This document shows positions 12,288-22,059 of a stretch of DNA of 64,000 nucleotides, piece by piece. A model generated the notes under the pieces. That model had not been told where the DNA came from. It did no database searches and was given only the letters and a program-made list of their open reading frames with translations. The position numbers and the translations under genes were made by a program. Location of the stretch: contig WAEK01000014.1 of assembly GCA_011634665.1 (NCBI GenBank), forward strand, positions 292,501-356,500, written 5' to 3'. Each line of letters opens with the position of its first letter. Within the stretch, counting starts at the first letter, position 1. The DNA comes from Mortierella sp. BCC40632 (taxonomy: Eukaryota; Mortierellomycota; Mortierellomycetes; Mortierellales; Mortierellaceae).

Positions 12288-12832
12288 GGGAAAAGCGGGC
12301 GAAGGAATTTTACCCCCCGTAAAATTGAAAAATTACCCCCGTAAATATTTTGTGTACCCCCATTAAACACCCCCGTATCCGGAATATTCACCCCCCTCCC
12401 ACCCGTGAATTTTCCTTTTTTTTTTTTTTATTTTTTTTTATACAATGAGACCTCGGCCAATAGTCCACGACCTAGCCAAACAAACACTATCTAGAGACTA
12501 GTTTGTGCCTGCCGGTCTGCCACTGTTATTGTGGGTTAAACCCCACATCGGACACAGTCCGAAACACTAAGTCTCGATTGTGAGGGGGAGGCCCACTCTC
12601 CCGCCCACGGCCCATAAAGGGGTCATCATGCACGAAAAACACATGTGCTACCTCGGGCATGAACCGAGGACCTCTAGATTGAGAGGTGGAAGCTTTACAG
12701 CTAAGCTGAGGGGCTCGCCCGCCCACCCGTGAATTTTCCTGTACCCCCCCGTCAACCTTCTCCAAGATGAAATCCTCACCCCCCCGTCAACTCTCTCTCA
12801 ATTGACATCTTCACCTCCCCCCGTAAAAATTT
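12288..12832 (+). repeat. MULE left terminal inverted repeat (split by SINE 1)
   Basis: C-rich repeat with multiple CCCCCGT blocks. Bases 12740-12832 are the reverse complement of 21826-21917, and 12349-12397 matches the reverse complement of 37554-37587. The SINE between them is flanked by an 18-bp duplication. Confidence 0.85.
12416..12721 (-). mobile_element. tRNA-headed SINE, copy 1
   Basis: Flanked by an 18-bp TSD (CCCACCCGTGAATTTTCC at 12398-12415 and 12722-12739). Read on the - strand it begins with a tRNA-like head: an A-box-like CAGCTTAGCTG, a hairpin CCTCT...AGAGG at the anticodon position, and a T-arm CCTCGG-TTCATGC-CCGAGG containing the B-box-like GGTTCATGCCC. These are expected to be internal RNA polymerase III promoters. 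A unique body follows, then a 3' part (12440-12527) closely similar to the LINE 3' end at 37415-37508, then an A-rich tail. It is probably mobilised by that LINE. Confidence 0.85.
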
Positions 12833-12991
12833 CTCTCTCTTTTCCCTTTTCCGTCCGAGTCAGAGTGCACAATATCCCGAGCACTGCTTGCGTCTGAGAG
12901 TCTCTTCTCTCTTCTCTCTTCTCTCTCATTTTTCATCTTTCATTTTTCATCCTCTCATCCTGCCAATATTAGTTTATTTTTTTTAAATGCT

Positions 12992-15874
12992 CTACTCGAA
13001 GTCGTCCTTCGTCTTTGGCTTTTTCCAAACGATTTCTCCCACACGTTTAGTGCGTGCCTTGCCTTTGCGTGATGTACTCCTCTTTCTTCTTCTCTCATAG
13101 CCTGTTTTGTACCTACGGCTGATTGGCCTTCCCTTGGTATGCGACGACACCCCATCAACAATGTCCTCCACAGGGATTCCTTTGAACAAGTCAGTCTCCT
13201 CGACAGAATCGCCATCATCTGCCTGTTTCAACTTCGCCCCGATGTTAGAAATAGAACTACTGTCATGATCGGGGCTGCCTCTTCCATCACCTTTGGACAC
13301 ACCCACATTTTCGATCTCGTTGGGCTCTGTCACTGTTGCACCATGCACCTCGTCTGAGTCTTCCGAAAGCGTTTGTACTGCTGGCTCTGTAAGATCTCCA
13401 TATCGCCCTGGGCCCTCCATTGAACCAGGGCCTTGGCTCCTTCGAGTTGAAGCTTTGACGAACGGCTCGTTCTTTGTCTTGACGTCAACCCTCCGATCTT
13501 CTCGGATACTCTCGTCAAACCATCGCCTGGGTATCATATTAATGTGGTATTCGAATCTATGGTCTACCTGCATCAACCAGAAGTAATGAGAGCACACAAA
13601 CCCTTTGGTAACAAGTAGGGCACAGGTGCAATGGTACGACTTGTTATCAAAAAGTGTGACGATTTCGGACTCTGACGATGTCTTACTTTCAACTGAACAT
13701 AGTACCAGAATACCCTCTCTTTTGGATCTTTCCATGCCATGGATCAGTGTAGAGACACAATGCTTTCGGATATTCAGGTTTCCGAACTATTTAATAAAAA
13801 AAAAAAAAAAAACGAAAAAAATGAAAAAACATTTGTTGAGTTAGAATGTTGCCAAGCAAGGAGGAAAGACATTCGACTTGGTGTAACTTACTATAGTTTT
13901 GGACCCGCGGTTTGCTCTCTCCTCCCTCTCCAAGTCTTGGTAACGCAGAGACTCATGGTAGAAGCCGAAAGAGAGTCCCATCTGGATTCTCAGCTCATTC
14001 ATGGCGTACCTCGAGAGGTAACGACTGTTTACCTTCAGAACAGATTCGAATATCGTGCCGATCATGTCCTGCGATATCCCAGGTTCCTGCTTGCTTGATT
14101 TGAGTCGATAGTACTCTCCACCGACTGCGTCACAGAGGGCATGAAAGAGTTCGGTCATGGAAGTTTTGCTGTTAAGTCCAAGGCCTTTGACTAGACTATT
14201 TGTTGATTCCACCCGTTGTGTCGATTTCATCCCTGCGGCAAAAACTGAATTGATCCAAGGACCTGCCCATTTAGACCGACGTTTGAAAAGTTTGACCAGG
14301 TATGAATCAATTTCAGATATGGGCTGGAGATCCTCATCTGTAGCAAGGGATTCAGAGTCGGTATCTTCGCGACCAGCGAAATCACGGCGTATTTGCCTCC
14401 AAATGCGCCTGAAGTTCTCCTCCGTTAAGACTTCGCGCGCTTGCTTCAGTCGATTCTTGAAGGCCGGAAACCTTTCGCCAAGAGCAGGTTGTAAATGCTG
14501 ACGAATCTTTTGGTTTAAATGCCATAAACAGTTCAAGACATGTGCCTTCTTGCCAAACACTTTAGAGGCTGCTGCATTCATGCCGTGGTGTCCATCCATC
14601 ATCATGACTCTTGGGATAATCCCATCGTTAGCCTTAATCAGCTGTGTGAAGATCCAAGAATAATCCTCTGTTGTTTCGGTGCGTATCAAGGCGCATGCCA
14701 CCAGTCGGGTCCGAAAATTCGCGTCGACAACAACCGTACAGTTGAGAGGCATTTGAAGCCGGTTTATCTTGTAGGTGGAATCGGCGACAACTACGTCAGA
14801 ATAGCGCCGATATGTCCTGCGTTGATCAGGAGTCATCCAAAAAAGATGTGTCAGAGTGTTGTCAGTAAATTGGGTTTCACAGTACCAGCCGTCGGCGCCC
14901 TTGTGTTTGCTCCTCTCTTGGTTCAACAAAGTGAGGAGTTGATTCGTCTGTGTCACGCCAACATTACGGTTCTCCTTCCTGAAGGCCTTCAGTCTGCTTT
15001 CCACCTTCGACTTGTCAAATTTATGCTTGGGATACTCGCTCTCCAGGAATCTCATTGTTGATCCGATTGGAAGTTTCGCCCCAGCGCACTTCTTAATAGT
15101 GTTGAGTACTTCGTCTGTGATCTTGTGGAACTCTCTCAACTTTGTATTCATCTCGTGATCGTTGTGGGTGAGGTACAGAGTTGTGATATGCCATTTTGGA
15201 TGTAAACATCGTGGACTGGTGATGTTGATGAAAAACGGGCAATTGCAGCGCCGCGATAGTGGTTTGTTGTGCCGGTTCGTAACATCGGGGGTTTTTTTGG
15301 ATTCGTATGTCCCCTCATAATAACAAACTATCTTAGCTGCGTGATTTGGGTGGTTTATGTTAGCCCCTTGTTCGCATGAATGCTCTTCAAGTTTTGGCTT
15401 GACCAAGATTAAGCACCTACCCGAATTGTAGTCAGTTCTTTTGGCTCTGACAGTGAATCCAATGTTCTCTGCCCATATATCGATTGTTGCTCTTGCTACT
15501 AAGTAACTCTCAAACTGATATTTGGCTTTAGGTGTCCATGTTGTCGTAACACTATCGCGCACTTTGCTGTTGTCATCACTGACTGAGATTTCTGGACTGT
15601 GGCTGCAGCTGTCTTGGCTTTCATCACTCCAACCACCACTGCCTTGACTGTCATTTTTTTTGCCATTCCCGTAATATCCTTTGAAATCCCAACTGTTTTC
15701 GTATCGACCACTATCATAGTTGCAGCCACCATCAAAATTGTCGTCACCGCGCCTGTCATTGCGGTGTCTGTCGAAATAGCCATGGTACTTGCTTCTCTGG
15801 CGGCTGCTTTTATGGCGCCTATTATTATCATTGCGGGGGTTGTGCTGTGTGTTTAGGGCAGAGCACTCTTTCAA
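12992..15874 (-). CDS. MULE transposase (FAR1-like, DDE, SWIM)
   Basis: Two exons, 15874-13892 and 13786-12992, joined across a GTAAGT...AATAG intron with a frame that continues; about 925 residues. Counted from 15874, the order is: RS/RD-rich N-terminus; FAR1-like Cys/His region (SRRCNCPFF...HNDHE) around 215-250; MULE catalytic domain with D365 (VVADST), D427 (MMMDGHHG), the CLWH motif and E556 (QRVESTNS); and in exon 2 a SWIM zinc finger (CTCALLVTKGFVCSH), then a basic tail. All catalytic acids are present. There is no ATG before about residue 247, inside or after the DNA-binding region, so the N-terminus probably comes from the upstream Ulp1/RS exon by splicing (intron 15875-15932, one base out of phase as written). 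It would cut at the MULE inverted repeats. Confidence 0.85.
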
Positions 15875-15930
15875 CTGAAGCAGCGCAATAATAAGAATCG
15901 TCTCTCACTCTCAGTACCCAAGAAAAACTC

Positions 15931-17647
15931 ACCTGTCATCAAAACCCCAGTCACTTCTATTTCTCTTACTATTACGCGTGTCATGGTAGCACCTGCCTTG
16001 ATACCTGCTGTCTCGTCGATTACTCTGGTAGCTGCTGCGCTGGCGATCACGGTCGTAATCGCTAGTGTGGTCACGGTCGTAATCGCTACTGTGGTCACGG
16101 TCGTAATCGCTACTGTGGTCACGGTCGCTGTCGGAATGTCTGATCCTTTGGTGCCTGCTTCTACGTCGGCCACTCCTATCGTCATGGTGCCTGCTGAAAT
16201 GCTCTTCGAAACTAGTCTCTCTATCATGGCGGTCACTACCGTGGCGGTCACTACCGTGGCGATCACTATCGTGGCGGTGCTTGCTGTGGTGCTTGTACTC
16301 CTGGTCCTCATCGCTATGGCTATCGCTCCTTTTACCATGGTGCCTGCTGAAATGCTCTTCGAAACTAGTCTCTCTGTTGCGGCGATGACTGTTGTGGCGC
16401 ATGTCGTCTTTCTTAAGATTGCTCTCATTACTATTTTTTAAGCCCTCCTCGTCCACTTTGCAGGCTACGCTCGGACTCCCCTCATCCAAATCGCGGGCTG
16501 CACTCAAGCAACAATTTCCTTGGCTCTTGTATTCTATCTTAAAGTCAGGTTTTTTAAACTGATAAAAACTAGAGCTCAGTCACCAAGCTTCTCCAATATT
16601 CAAGAGTCCTTTGTTTGATCAGCTTACCTTATAAAAGTTTGTTAGGGCTCCTAAGTATCGTGCTCGGGTAAGGGATACTTGTTCTCTCGTGTCGAGTTTC
16701 CACTCAAAAGGAGGATACTCTTCGTAGGCCCACCATGCATCAGTTTCGATTGCGCCGAGGGCATAGATCCCACATGACCCCTCATCTATTTGTTGTTGAA
16801 CTGAGAGTTCGCCGATGGGTCTATCCCAGCTCTGCATCTCCTTCTCTCCGAGACACTGTTCCAGCCACATCCGGACAGCGTTCAATGGCTGTTCTGGTGC
16901 TTTCCTTCTCAAGGAATCTCCATACAAAATCTCACGGATTTTCAAAGTTTACGGTGATAACACCCCAGTGGTCTACTAGATGCAGCATAATGTATGCTCT
17001 CTTGATCCGTCCCGAAGTGACTTTCCCTTTCCCCAGACCTCGTCGCCACCAGCACTTGGATTCTCCCAACAAAACAAAACATGCCTTGGTACAAAAAGAC
17101 AATCCGAACATGCCTTCCCTAGACGCTCAAATATGCTGTCTATTACCGCATCGTCTAGCCATTGAGTGCCAGATAACGTGAGGACGTTCCCCAGTAATAT
17201 GCCTCCAAAGTCTTCCCTCCATGACCACTCAGTTAACTTTTTTCTAAACAACCCCACGAGACTTGGGTTGGTCTTTTTCACCTCTTCGTCTAGCCATTTA
17301 AGCATACCTTCCAAACCCTCGATCACCTCCACACCATTGATCACTTGCGACAGCAGTATGAATGTTGAATAGGTGAATCCAAAACGCCCGATGGTCGTCC
17401 AGCAAGAGTCTTTACCCAGATCATCCATCCGTTTTAGAATCGACTCAAAATCACCCCTCCTCGGGATCAAGGGAAGTTGATGGATGTCTGAGGGTGGGCA
17501 AAGAGAGGCTGGTCGGGCTTTAACTACGTGTATGGCCGACAGCGAGCCATACTTCGGGAAAAGGTTTTTCGATTTCAAGAGCTCTTGGGCGGATCTTTGA
17601 TCGCACCACTTTCTACCAAGCTGAAAGGTGGAGTTGGATTGATGCAT
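15931..17647 (-). CDS. Ulp1-type SUMO protease (C48) with RS-rich tail
   Basis: Starts at a good ATG (17647, MHQSNSTFQLG). Residues about 155-180 show LSGTQWLDDAVID, the substrate-binding entry of C48 proteases. The catalytic His follows in VDHWGVITV (near 16955, another frame), then YGDSLRR, then QQIDEGSCGIYALG with the catalytic Cys (near 16775). Known C48 enzymes process or remove SUMO; the His, Asp-region, Gln and Cys are all visible. Two single-base frameshifts separate the parts: one near 17010, and one at about 16937 where one extra C restores the frame. After FYK a GTAAGC donor (intron 16559-16627) leads into an RS/RD/H-rich exon (16558-15933) with two copies of RETSFEEHFSRHH, ending in a GTGAGT donor toward the transposase. 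Plant MULEs with Ulp1-like domains are the nearest parallel. Confidence 0.75.
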
Positions 17648-17779
17648 TGGAGGAGTTCCATAGGCGTCTCGGAGTCAGCAGTGTTGGTGAGAGAGTAAAG
17701 GAATAAAAGTGAGGTCTTAAGCCGACCTTTTATTTAGGTGCAGTTAGTGATAACTATGCTGGAAACAGTGAATAGGTAA

Positions 17780-17906
17780 AACAAAGTGGAAAAGTAAGAC
17801 AAAGTGGAAAGTATGACAAAGTGGAAAGTATGACAAAGTGGAAAGAATGATAAAGTGGAAAGAATGACAAAGTGGAAAGTATGTCAGCGTGGGAAAGTAT
17901 GACAGC
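17780..17906. repeat. 17-bp tandem array between the divergent MULE genes
   Basis: About seven imperfect copies of a 17-bp unit (ACAAAGTGGAAAGTATG and variants) lie between the protease start (17647) and the zinc-finger ORF (18243). They sit in the shared upstream region of two divergent genes, so a regulatory or protein-binding role is possible but unproven. Confidence 0.8.
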
Positions 17907-18099
17907 GTTCCCCCTCCCCCCAAAAAATGATGGGGATTCTATGATATTTCCCATGCCTACTTTACAAGTTCACCCATTTCCTTCCTTCCCCCAGTCCCTT
18001 TCCCACTTCACTTTTCGCTTTCTAGATTATCTCCCAGTTCTCTGCCACCTTTCCGACATCTTTCTCCAGCCTCTTTTCAGCCTTTCTTCAAACTTCTCT

Positions 18100-18165
18100 T
18101 CAGTCCTGTCAAGTCCATTTCAGTCCTGTCGACTCCATTTCAGTCCTGTCGACTCCATTTCAGTC
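18100..18165. repeat. 20-bp tandem repeat upstream of zinc-finger ORF
   Basis: Three copies of CAGTCCTGTCGACTCCATTT (the first with AAG for GAC) within about 65 bases, 80 bases upstream of the ORF at 18243. Confidence 0.85.
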
Positions 18166-18242
18166 TTTATTTCTGTTTTATTTCCTTTTTGTCAATTGTT
18201 CATCTATCAACTATCTCCGTTGCACACTTTACACCTTAAAAT

Positions 18243-18866
18243 ATGACAAAAACTCGGTCCATTGGCAGGCAATTCATTCCCCGAAAGTGTTCTTACAAAC
18301 ACTGCTGTCAAGGCTATCTAGGAACTGATCTAGGGCTACTCGACAAGACAAAAAGAGAGCACATTGCGCGAACACACACCGACACTGCTGTGAAAACGCG
18401 ATGTCCACGGTCAGGAGCAATCAAAATTTTCGAAAGAAACCCCTTGAAAGAGATGAAGTACGAGTGCTTTTGTGGAAAAATATATCTTTCGTCCCAGTCT
18501 TTTCGCGACCATTACAAGGTTAAGTGCATGGACACGGGTGCCCCGGTTACAAACCAGAACATCGAGGTAACTAATCTACCAGGGCCTGGTGTACATTATG
18601 AAGGTTTCGATTTCAACTACGGTAATGCTGTCATTCCAATCATGGATACCCAATTTGTGGAGCTATGCTGTCTGTCCCTATTCAGATTAATCTCAACGGG
18701 ACCGAGAAGGCAGGGATATCGCCCACATGAAGTCAATGAAAGGATTGAGCGTTTGGAAAGACGGTTGCAGGAGATGGACACTCTACACTCTCACTACCGT
18801 TTATGGATGAAGAGAACCACGAAGCGTTTGGGAAATATTGAACAAAAAGATAAAAGAAATAAATAA
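18243..18866 (+). CDS. MULE accessory zinc-finger/coiled-coil protein
   Basis: Intact 207-residue ORF with a real ATG, transcribed divergently from the protease-transposase gene inside the MULE. Two Cys/His modules are visible: C16-x4-C21...H40-x4-H45, and a compact C75-x-C77-G...H90-x4-C95 resembling a C2H2/C2HC finger. The C-terminal third (about 160-207) is rich in Glu/Arg/Leu heptads (ERIERLERRLQEM) and probably forms a coiled coil. I recognise no named family. From its place inside the inverted repeats it may be a DNA-binding co-factor or repressor of the transposon, or a captured host gene. The absence of stops, unlike its neighbours, suggests recent constraint. Confidence 0.65.
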   Translation: MTKTRSIGRQFIPRKCSYKHCCQGYLGTDLGLLDKTKREHIARTHTDTAVKTRCPRSGAIKIFERNPLKEMKYECFCGKIYLSSQSFRDHYKVKCMDTGAPVTNQNIEVTNLPGPGVHYEGFDFNYGNAVIPIMDTQFVELCCLSLFRLISTGPRRQGYRPHEVNERIERLERRLQEMDTLHSHYRLWMKRTTKRLGNIEQKDKRNK

Positions 18867-18966
18867 TATTGTTTCTTTTTGTTCTTCATTTGGTCTATTA
18901 AAAGCAGCTCCATGGTTAACAATGGCCCATGTGGGGCTTTTCAAAGATCAGGGGCGAGAGCTAGCA

Positions 18967-19080
18967 GTAGCTTTTTTTTTTTTTTTTTTGTTAACGAGGC
19001 CCCCCACGTGGGCATGCAGAATTTATGGAATACCAGGGCTACTGCCCCGTTGTCACTTGGGCCACAACAGGATCTAGTCC
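18967..19080 (-). repeat. 5'-truncated retroposon tail (copy 1)
   Basis: Read on the - strand: GTGGCCCAAGTGACAACGGG, then CTGGTATTCCATAAA, then CATGCCCACGTGGGG and a 17-base A-tract. The same sequence occurs at 19292-19366. Probably the 3' end of an unidentified LINE or SINE; no convincing TSD was seen for this copy. Confidence 0.5.
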
Positions 19081-19291
19081 TGCAAATAAACACTAAATAG
19101 TTCTACCTAATGTCCAGATACTCTGTTCGCCATCACCCACGTCGCATGAGTGGTCGTATTGCCAGCTCCCTACGTGGCCTGTTGCGCTCATTCGTCGTCT
19201 TTTAGCCGAGATCCATCGCTAACACCTTTTTCCAACTTCCCAGCCGCTCCATCACATCCAGCTTTTTCTTCCACAGGAATCTACTGCCCCG

Positions 19292-19366
19292 TTTTTTTTT
19301 TTTTTTTGTTAATGAGGGCCCCCGTGGGCATGCAGAGTTTATGGAATACCGGGGCTACTGCCCCGT
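19292..19366 (-). mobile_element. 5'-truncated retroposon tail (copy 2) with TSD
   Basis: About 75 bases ending in an A-tract (T-tract on +), flanked by a 13-bp duplication ATCTACTGCCCCG at 19279-19291 and 19367-19379. It shares GGTATTCCATAAA and CATGCCCACG with the copy at 18967-19080, so the two come from the same retroposon family. Confidence 0.7.
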
Positions 19367-19715
19367 ATCTACTGCCCCGTTTTCACTTGGACCACAACAG
19401 GATGTAGGAGAGGGTGGAGTTCGGTGACTGCTGGGGGTACGAATGAGATGCGCTCGACCTTTCAAAAGTGAAAGAAATAGGGTATCTTATAGGTATCCTA
19501 TACGAGCGCCAACTAGCCACAATGCTATGGGCGCGATGATGAAAAGAAAGCTGGAAGGTTTCCTTACACAAAGGTCAGTTTATTGTCATACAGAGGGATG
19601 GGTATATAGAGTACTGCAAAGAGGTCGAAGGTCCTACCTGGAAGGTTTCCTTACACAAAGGTAAGGAACTCTCCAGGCAGGCGTGTCTACTATTTATATA
19701 GCATCACCCCAAGGG

Positions 19716-19743
19716 TTTTTTTTTTTTTTTTTTTTATAACAAA
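19716..19743 (-). mobile_element. Minimal retroposed tail (T-tract) with TSD
   Basis: Twenty T plus ATAACAAA, bounded by CCCCAAGGG at 19707-19715 and 19744-19752. It is effectively only a poly(A) tail with eight bases of body, the product of an extremely truncated retrotransposition. Confidence 0.6.
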
Positions 19744-20093
19744 CCCCAAGGGTGACGTGCTCCGGCAGGGGGGTTGATGGGTACTGCTCCCGCCGTAGGC
19801 GGAGCAGTAGCTGCAGGAGAGCCAAGCAGGGTTGCTTGTCCTATAGGACGCCTGGATAGATTACCTCTATTCAGGACAAAAGTAAGTGGTGGCATGTTTT
19901 TCTTTTTTGGTTACACCCGAGATAAGTCGCCTGTTCTCGCAGGTTCGAGTCCTGCTTTTTTTTTTTTATTACTGACTATTCTTCTTTTATTACTCTAGAA
20001 GTATCGCCATCGGATGGATGGTGCGGTGGTTGCCAACGGCACCACATAGCGCGTACCTGGAGTAGCTACCAGCATCCAACTCGGTGTCGCAGG

Positions 20094-20560
20094 AATGTTC
20101 CATCATTCATTCCAGTGATGTTGGTCGGGTCAGGAGGGACAGGAGTAGGAAGCCGAATTGGAGGGCATGCTAGGCAGGGAGGAGGAAAGATGAGAGAACA
20201 GCACATGCGGTACGGAGTGGTTGGACTCACAGGTGAGTTCAGGACGAGCCAGACGTGCGCAGAGTACTTTGGACAACTGAGGAAGGCACGGTCGCGTCGT
20301 ATTATTGATGGCAAGGAGAAGATGGTTCAGGTGCATGGAGCAATGGAGTGTACCAACAGCCAGTGCAAGTCAGTCCGGCGAGGACATACGATCAAGTCCC
20401 GGGATGTGAATGCAGCTGTTTGTATTGCGATAGCAGGAGGGTCGAATCTACTTTCGGCAGAGAGGAGGACGTTAGAGCCATTTGTCAGGACTGTGCGTCC
20501 CACCAAACTTACCTGTTCATATTCACAGGAGATAATTGAACATTCCATGCCTCCAACATC
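20094..20560 (+). pseudogene. Fanzor-like (eukaryotic TnpB homologue) C-terminal fragment
   Basis: The frame reads VPSFIPVMLVGSGGTGVGS, then IGGHARQGGGKMREQH, then GEFRTSQTCAEYFG, CTNSQCKSV and RDVNAAVCIAIAG. This order (Gly-rich RuvC-II region, EFRTS, zinc ribbon, RDxNAA RuvC-III) is that of the C-terminal nuclease half of TnpB/Fanzor proteins. The second Cys of the first zinc pair is Tyr (CAEY). No N-terminal half was found upstream, so this is a remnant. Fanzors are RNA-guided DNA nucleases carried by eukaryotic transposons and giant viruses. Family assignment rests on motif order recognised by eye. Confidence 0.6.
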
Positions 20561-20801
20561 TGTTAGAGATGCAATGGGGGCTCCCTGCGGTACGCAGGGC
20601 AGACTAAACTAGTTGTTAGGAGTGATCCTGACAAGACAATCCCTGTGGTATCGGGAAAGGTGTGATCAGTCGCTTTGTTCCAGTATCTCTCGCCGCAAAT
20701 ATCGTTTTTCTATTAATCCAGAGGCGCAATAGTCAACCGTACACTCGAAGGCTAGCGATCTTGCTCTCCCCTTGACTTTTGGCATTGGAGAACAGGGGTA
20801 G

Positions 20802-21280
20802 TGCGGTGTAGAGGATAAGAAGTCCCTGGTCTCGGATACTTGGCCGCTTCAAGACCCATGTCAGACAGATCCTCTCCTCAGCAACGAGGAGATCAAAAAG
20901 AGCAGTGAAGGTTGCGGTATGATAGACAAGCACCGGGGAAATGACTCTTACTGCTTGGCAGGCAAGTGATTAAACCATCTGCGAAAGGGGATCGCCATAA
21001 TGGCGGGAAATGAGGGAGGACATAACGACCGAGACGCGTATCACTGTCTCAAAGGAAAGAGAAAGAAAGGAACAAGGTAGCACAAAAGACTCGTAAATCA
21101 CACCCGAGGGCGCTGTCGAGAGGACCTGCTCCAGACGGTAAGTATTCAACTAACTGGTCAAGAAAAGAAAAGGGAAAACAAAACTTTCTTTATTGAGATG
21201 GCTGGAAGGGGTGCTTTTTAAGGCACCAGAAAAGGTCCCAAACGGCCGGAAGATCGCCTGGTTGCATTTACTACACCACA
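20802..21280 (-). mobile_element. Solo LTR H (4-bp-TSD family)
   Basis: Begins TGCGGTGTAGAGG and ends TACTACACCACA on +, flanked by GTAG at 20798-20801 and 21281-21284. It shares CCTGCTCCAGACGGTAAGT, GACGCGTATCAC and ACTACACCACA with LTRs G and E, but is longer and diverged. There is no internal region, so it is a solo LTR left by recombination. Confidence 0.85.
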
Positions 21281-21825
21281 GTAGGGTTGAGAAAGGAAGA
21301 TGAGTGAAGGTGTTCGGTCGAAGGACAAATTGGGAAAGCAGAAAAGATGAACAGGCTTCCTCAGCTTGCTCTTTTATTCTCGCATCACAGTTTGGCAACA
21401 TCGGACATAAACCAAGAGGAGGGGGACGAGGAAGGAGAGGAACGAAGGTTGGGGGTGAGAATGACACAAAGAGGGTGGCGATTAAGCGACGACGAGGCGA
21501 CGACGAGGGTGGCAAAGAAAGGACACTGGGAGAGTAGAGGTTTAGTTTGATAAATGTTGACAGGGGGAGTCATGGACAATTGACGTTGACAGGAGGTTCA
21601 GCATTTCAGATAAGGAGAGCCAACCTGCCTAGAAACGAATTACTTTAGTGTTGTTGACATGCTACAGACGTAAGGGAAGAGAGGAACTCGCAACAACTTA
21701 GTTGTTTTATTCCGCTACTCTGTCGCTAGATCTGGTTTAAAAAAGTTCGTGAGAAAACCCATAAAAAAAAGAGAGAGAACCAAAACATACCAGAATAGTA
21801 GCTGGCAGTGCCTTTCTGGCTTCGA
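21281..21825. other. MULE interior, nothing recognised
   Basis: About 545 bases between solo LTR H and the right MULE inverted repeat. No coding or RNA signature is seen; the + strand is purine-rich. Confidence 0.4.
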
Positions 21826-21917
21826 AATTTTTACGGGGGGAGGTGAAGATGTCAATTGAGAGAGAGTTGACGGGGGGGTGAGGATTTCATCTTGGAGAAG
21901 GTTGACGGGGGGGTACA
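21826..21917 (-). repeat. MULE right terminal inverted repeat (inner part)
   Basis: Reverse complement of 12740-12832 with very few differences. It continues after the LINE at 37554-37587, where the DIRS element interrupts it. Confidence 0.85.
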
Positions 21918-22059
21918 GGAAAATTCACGGGTGCTCCTTTCCCTCATACCACTCGTGTCACAAAGAGTGGGAAAATATTCAATACGAAAAATAGTACTCT
22001 GTCCAAAAAACAGCGCCTTTGGGTACTCATCGAAAACTCGGGTGACAGCTTTCTTCGTT

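Noticed and set aside
15599..16441. + strand ORFs with hydrophobic Val/Ala-rich repeats resembling membrane proteins
   Set aside because: They are the antisense of the RS/RD/H-rich protease tail and transposase N-terminus; codon pattern and splice sites support the - strand.
20733..20933. Small - strand ORF in solo LTR H
   Set aside because: It lies within the LTR and has no family features; LTR ends and TSD explain the region.
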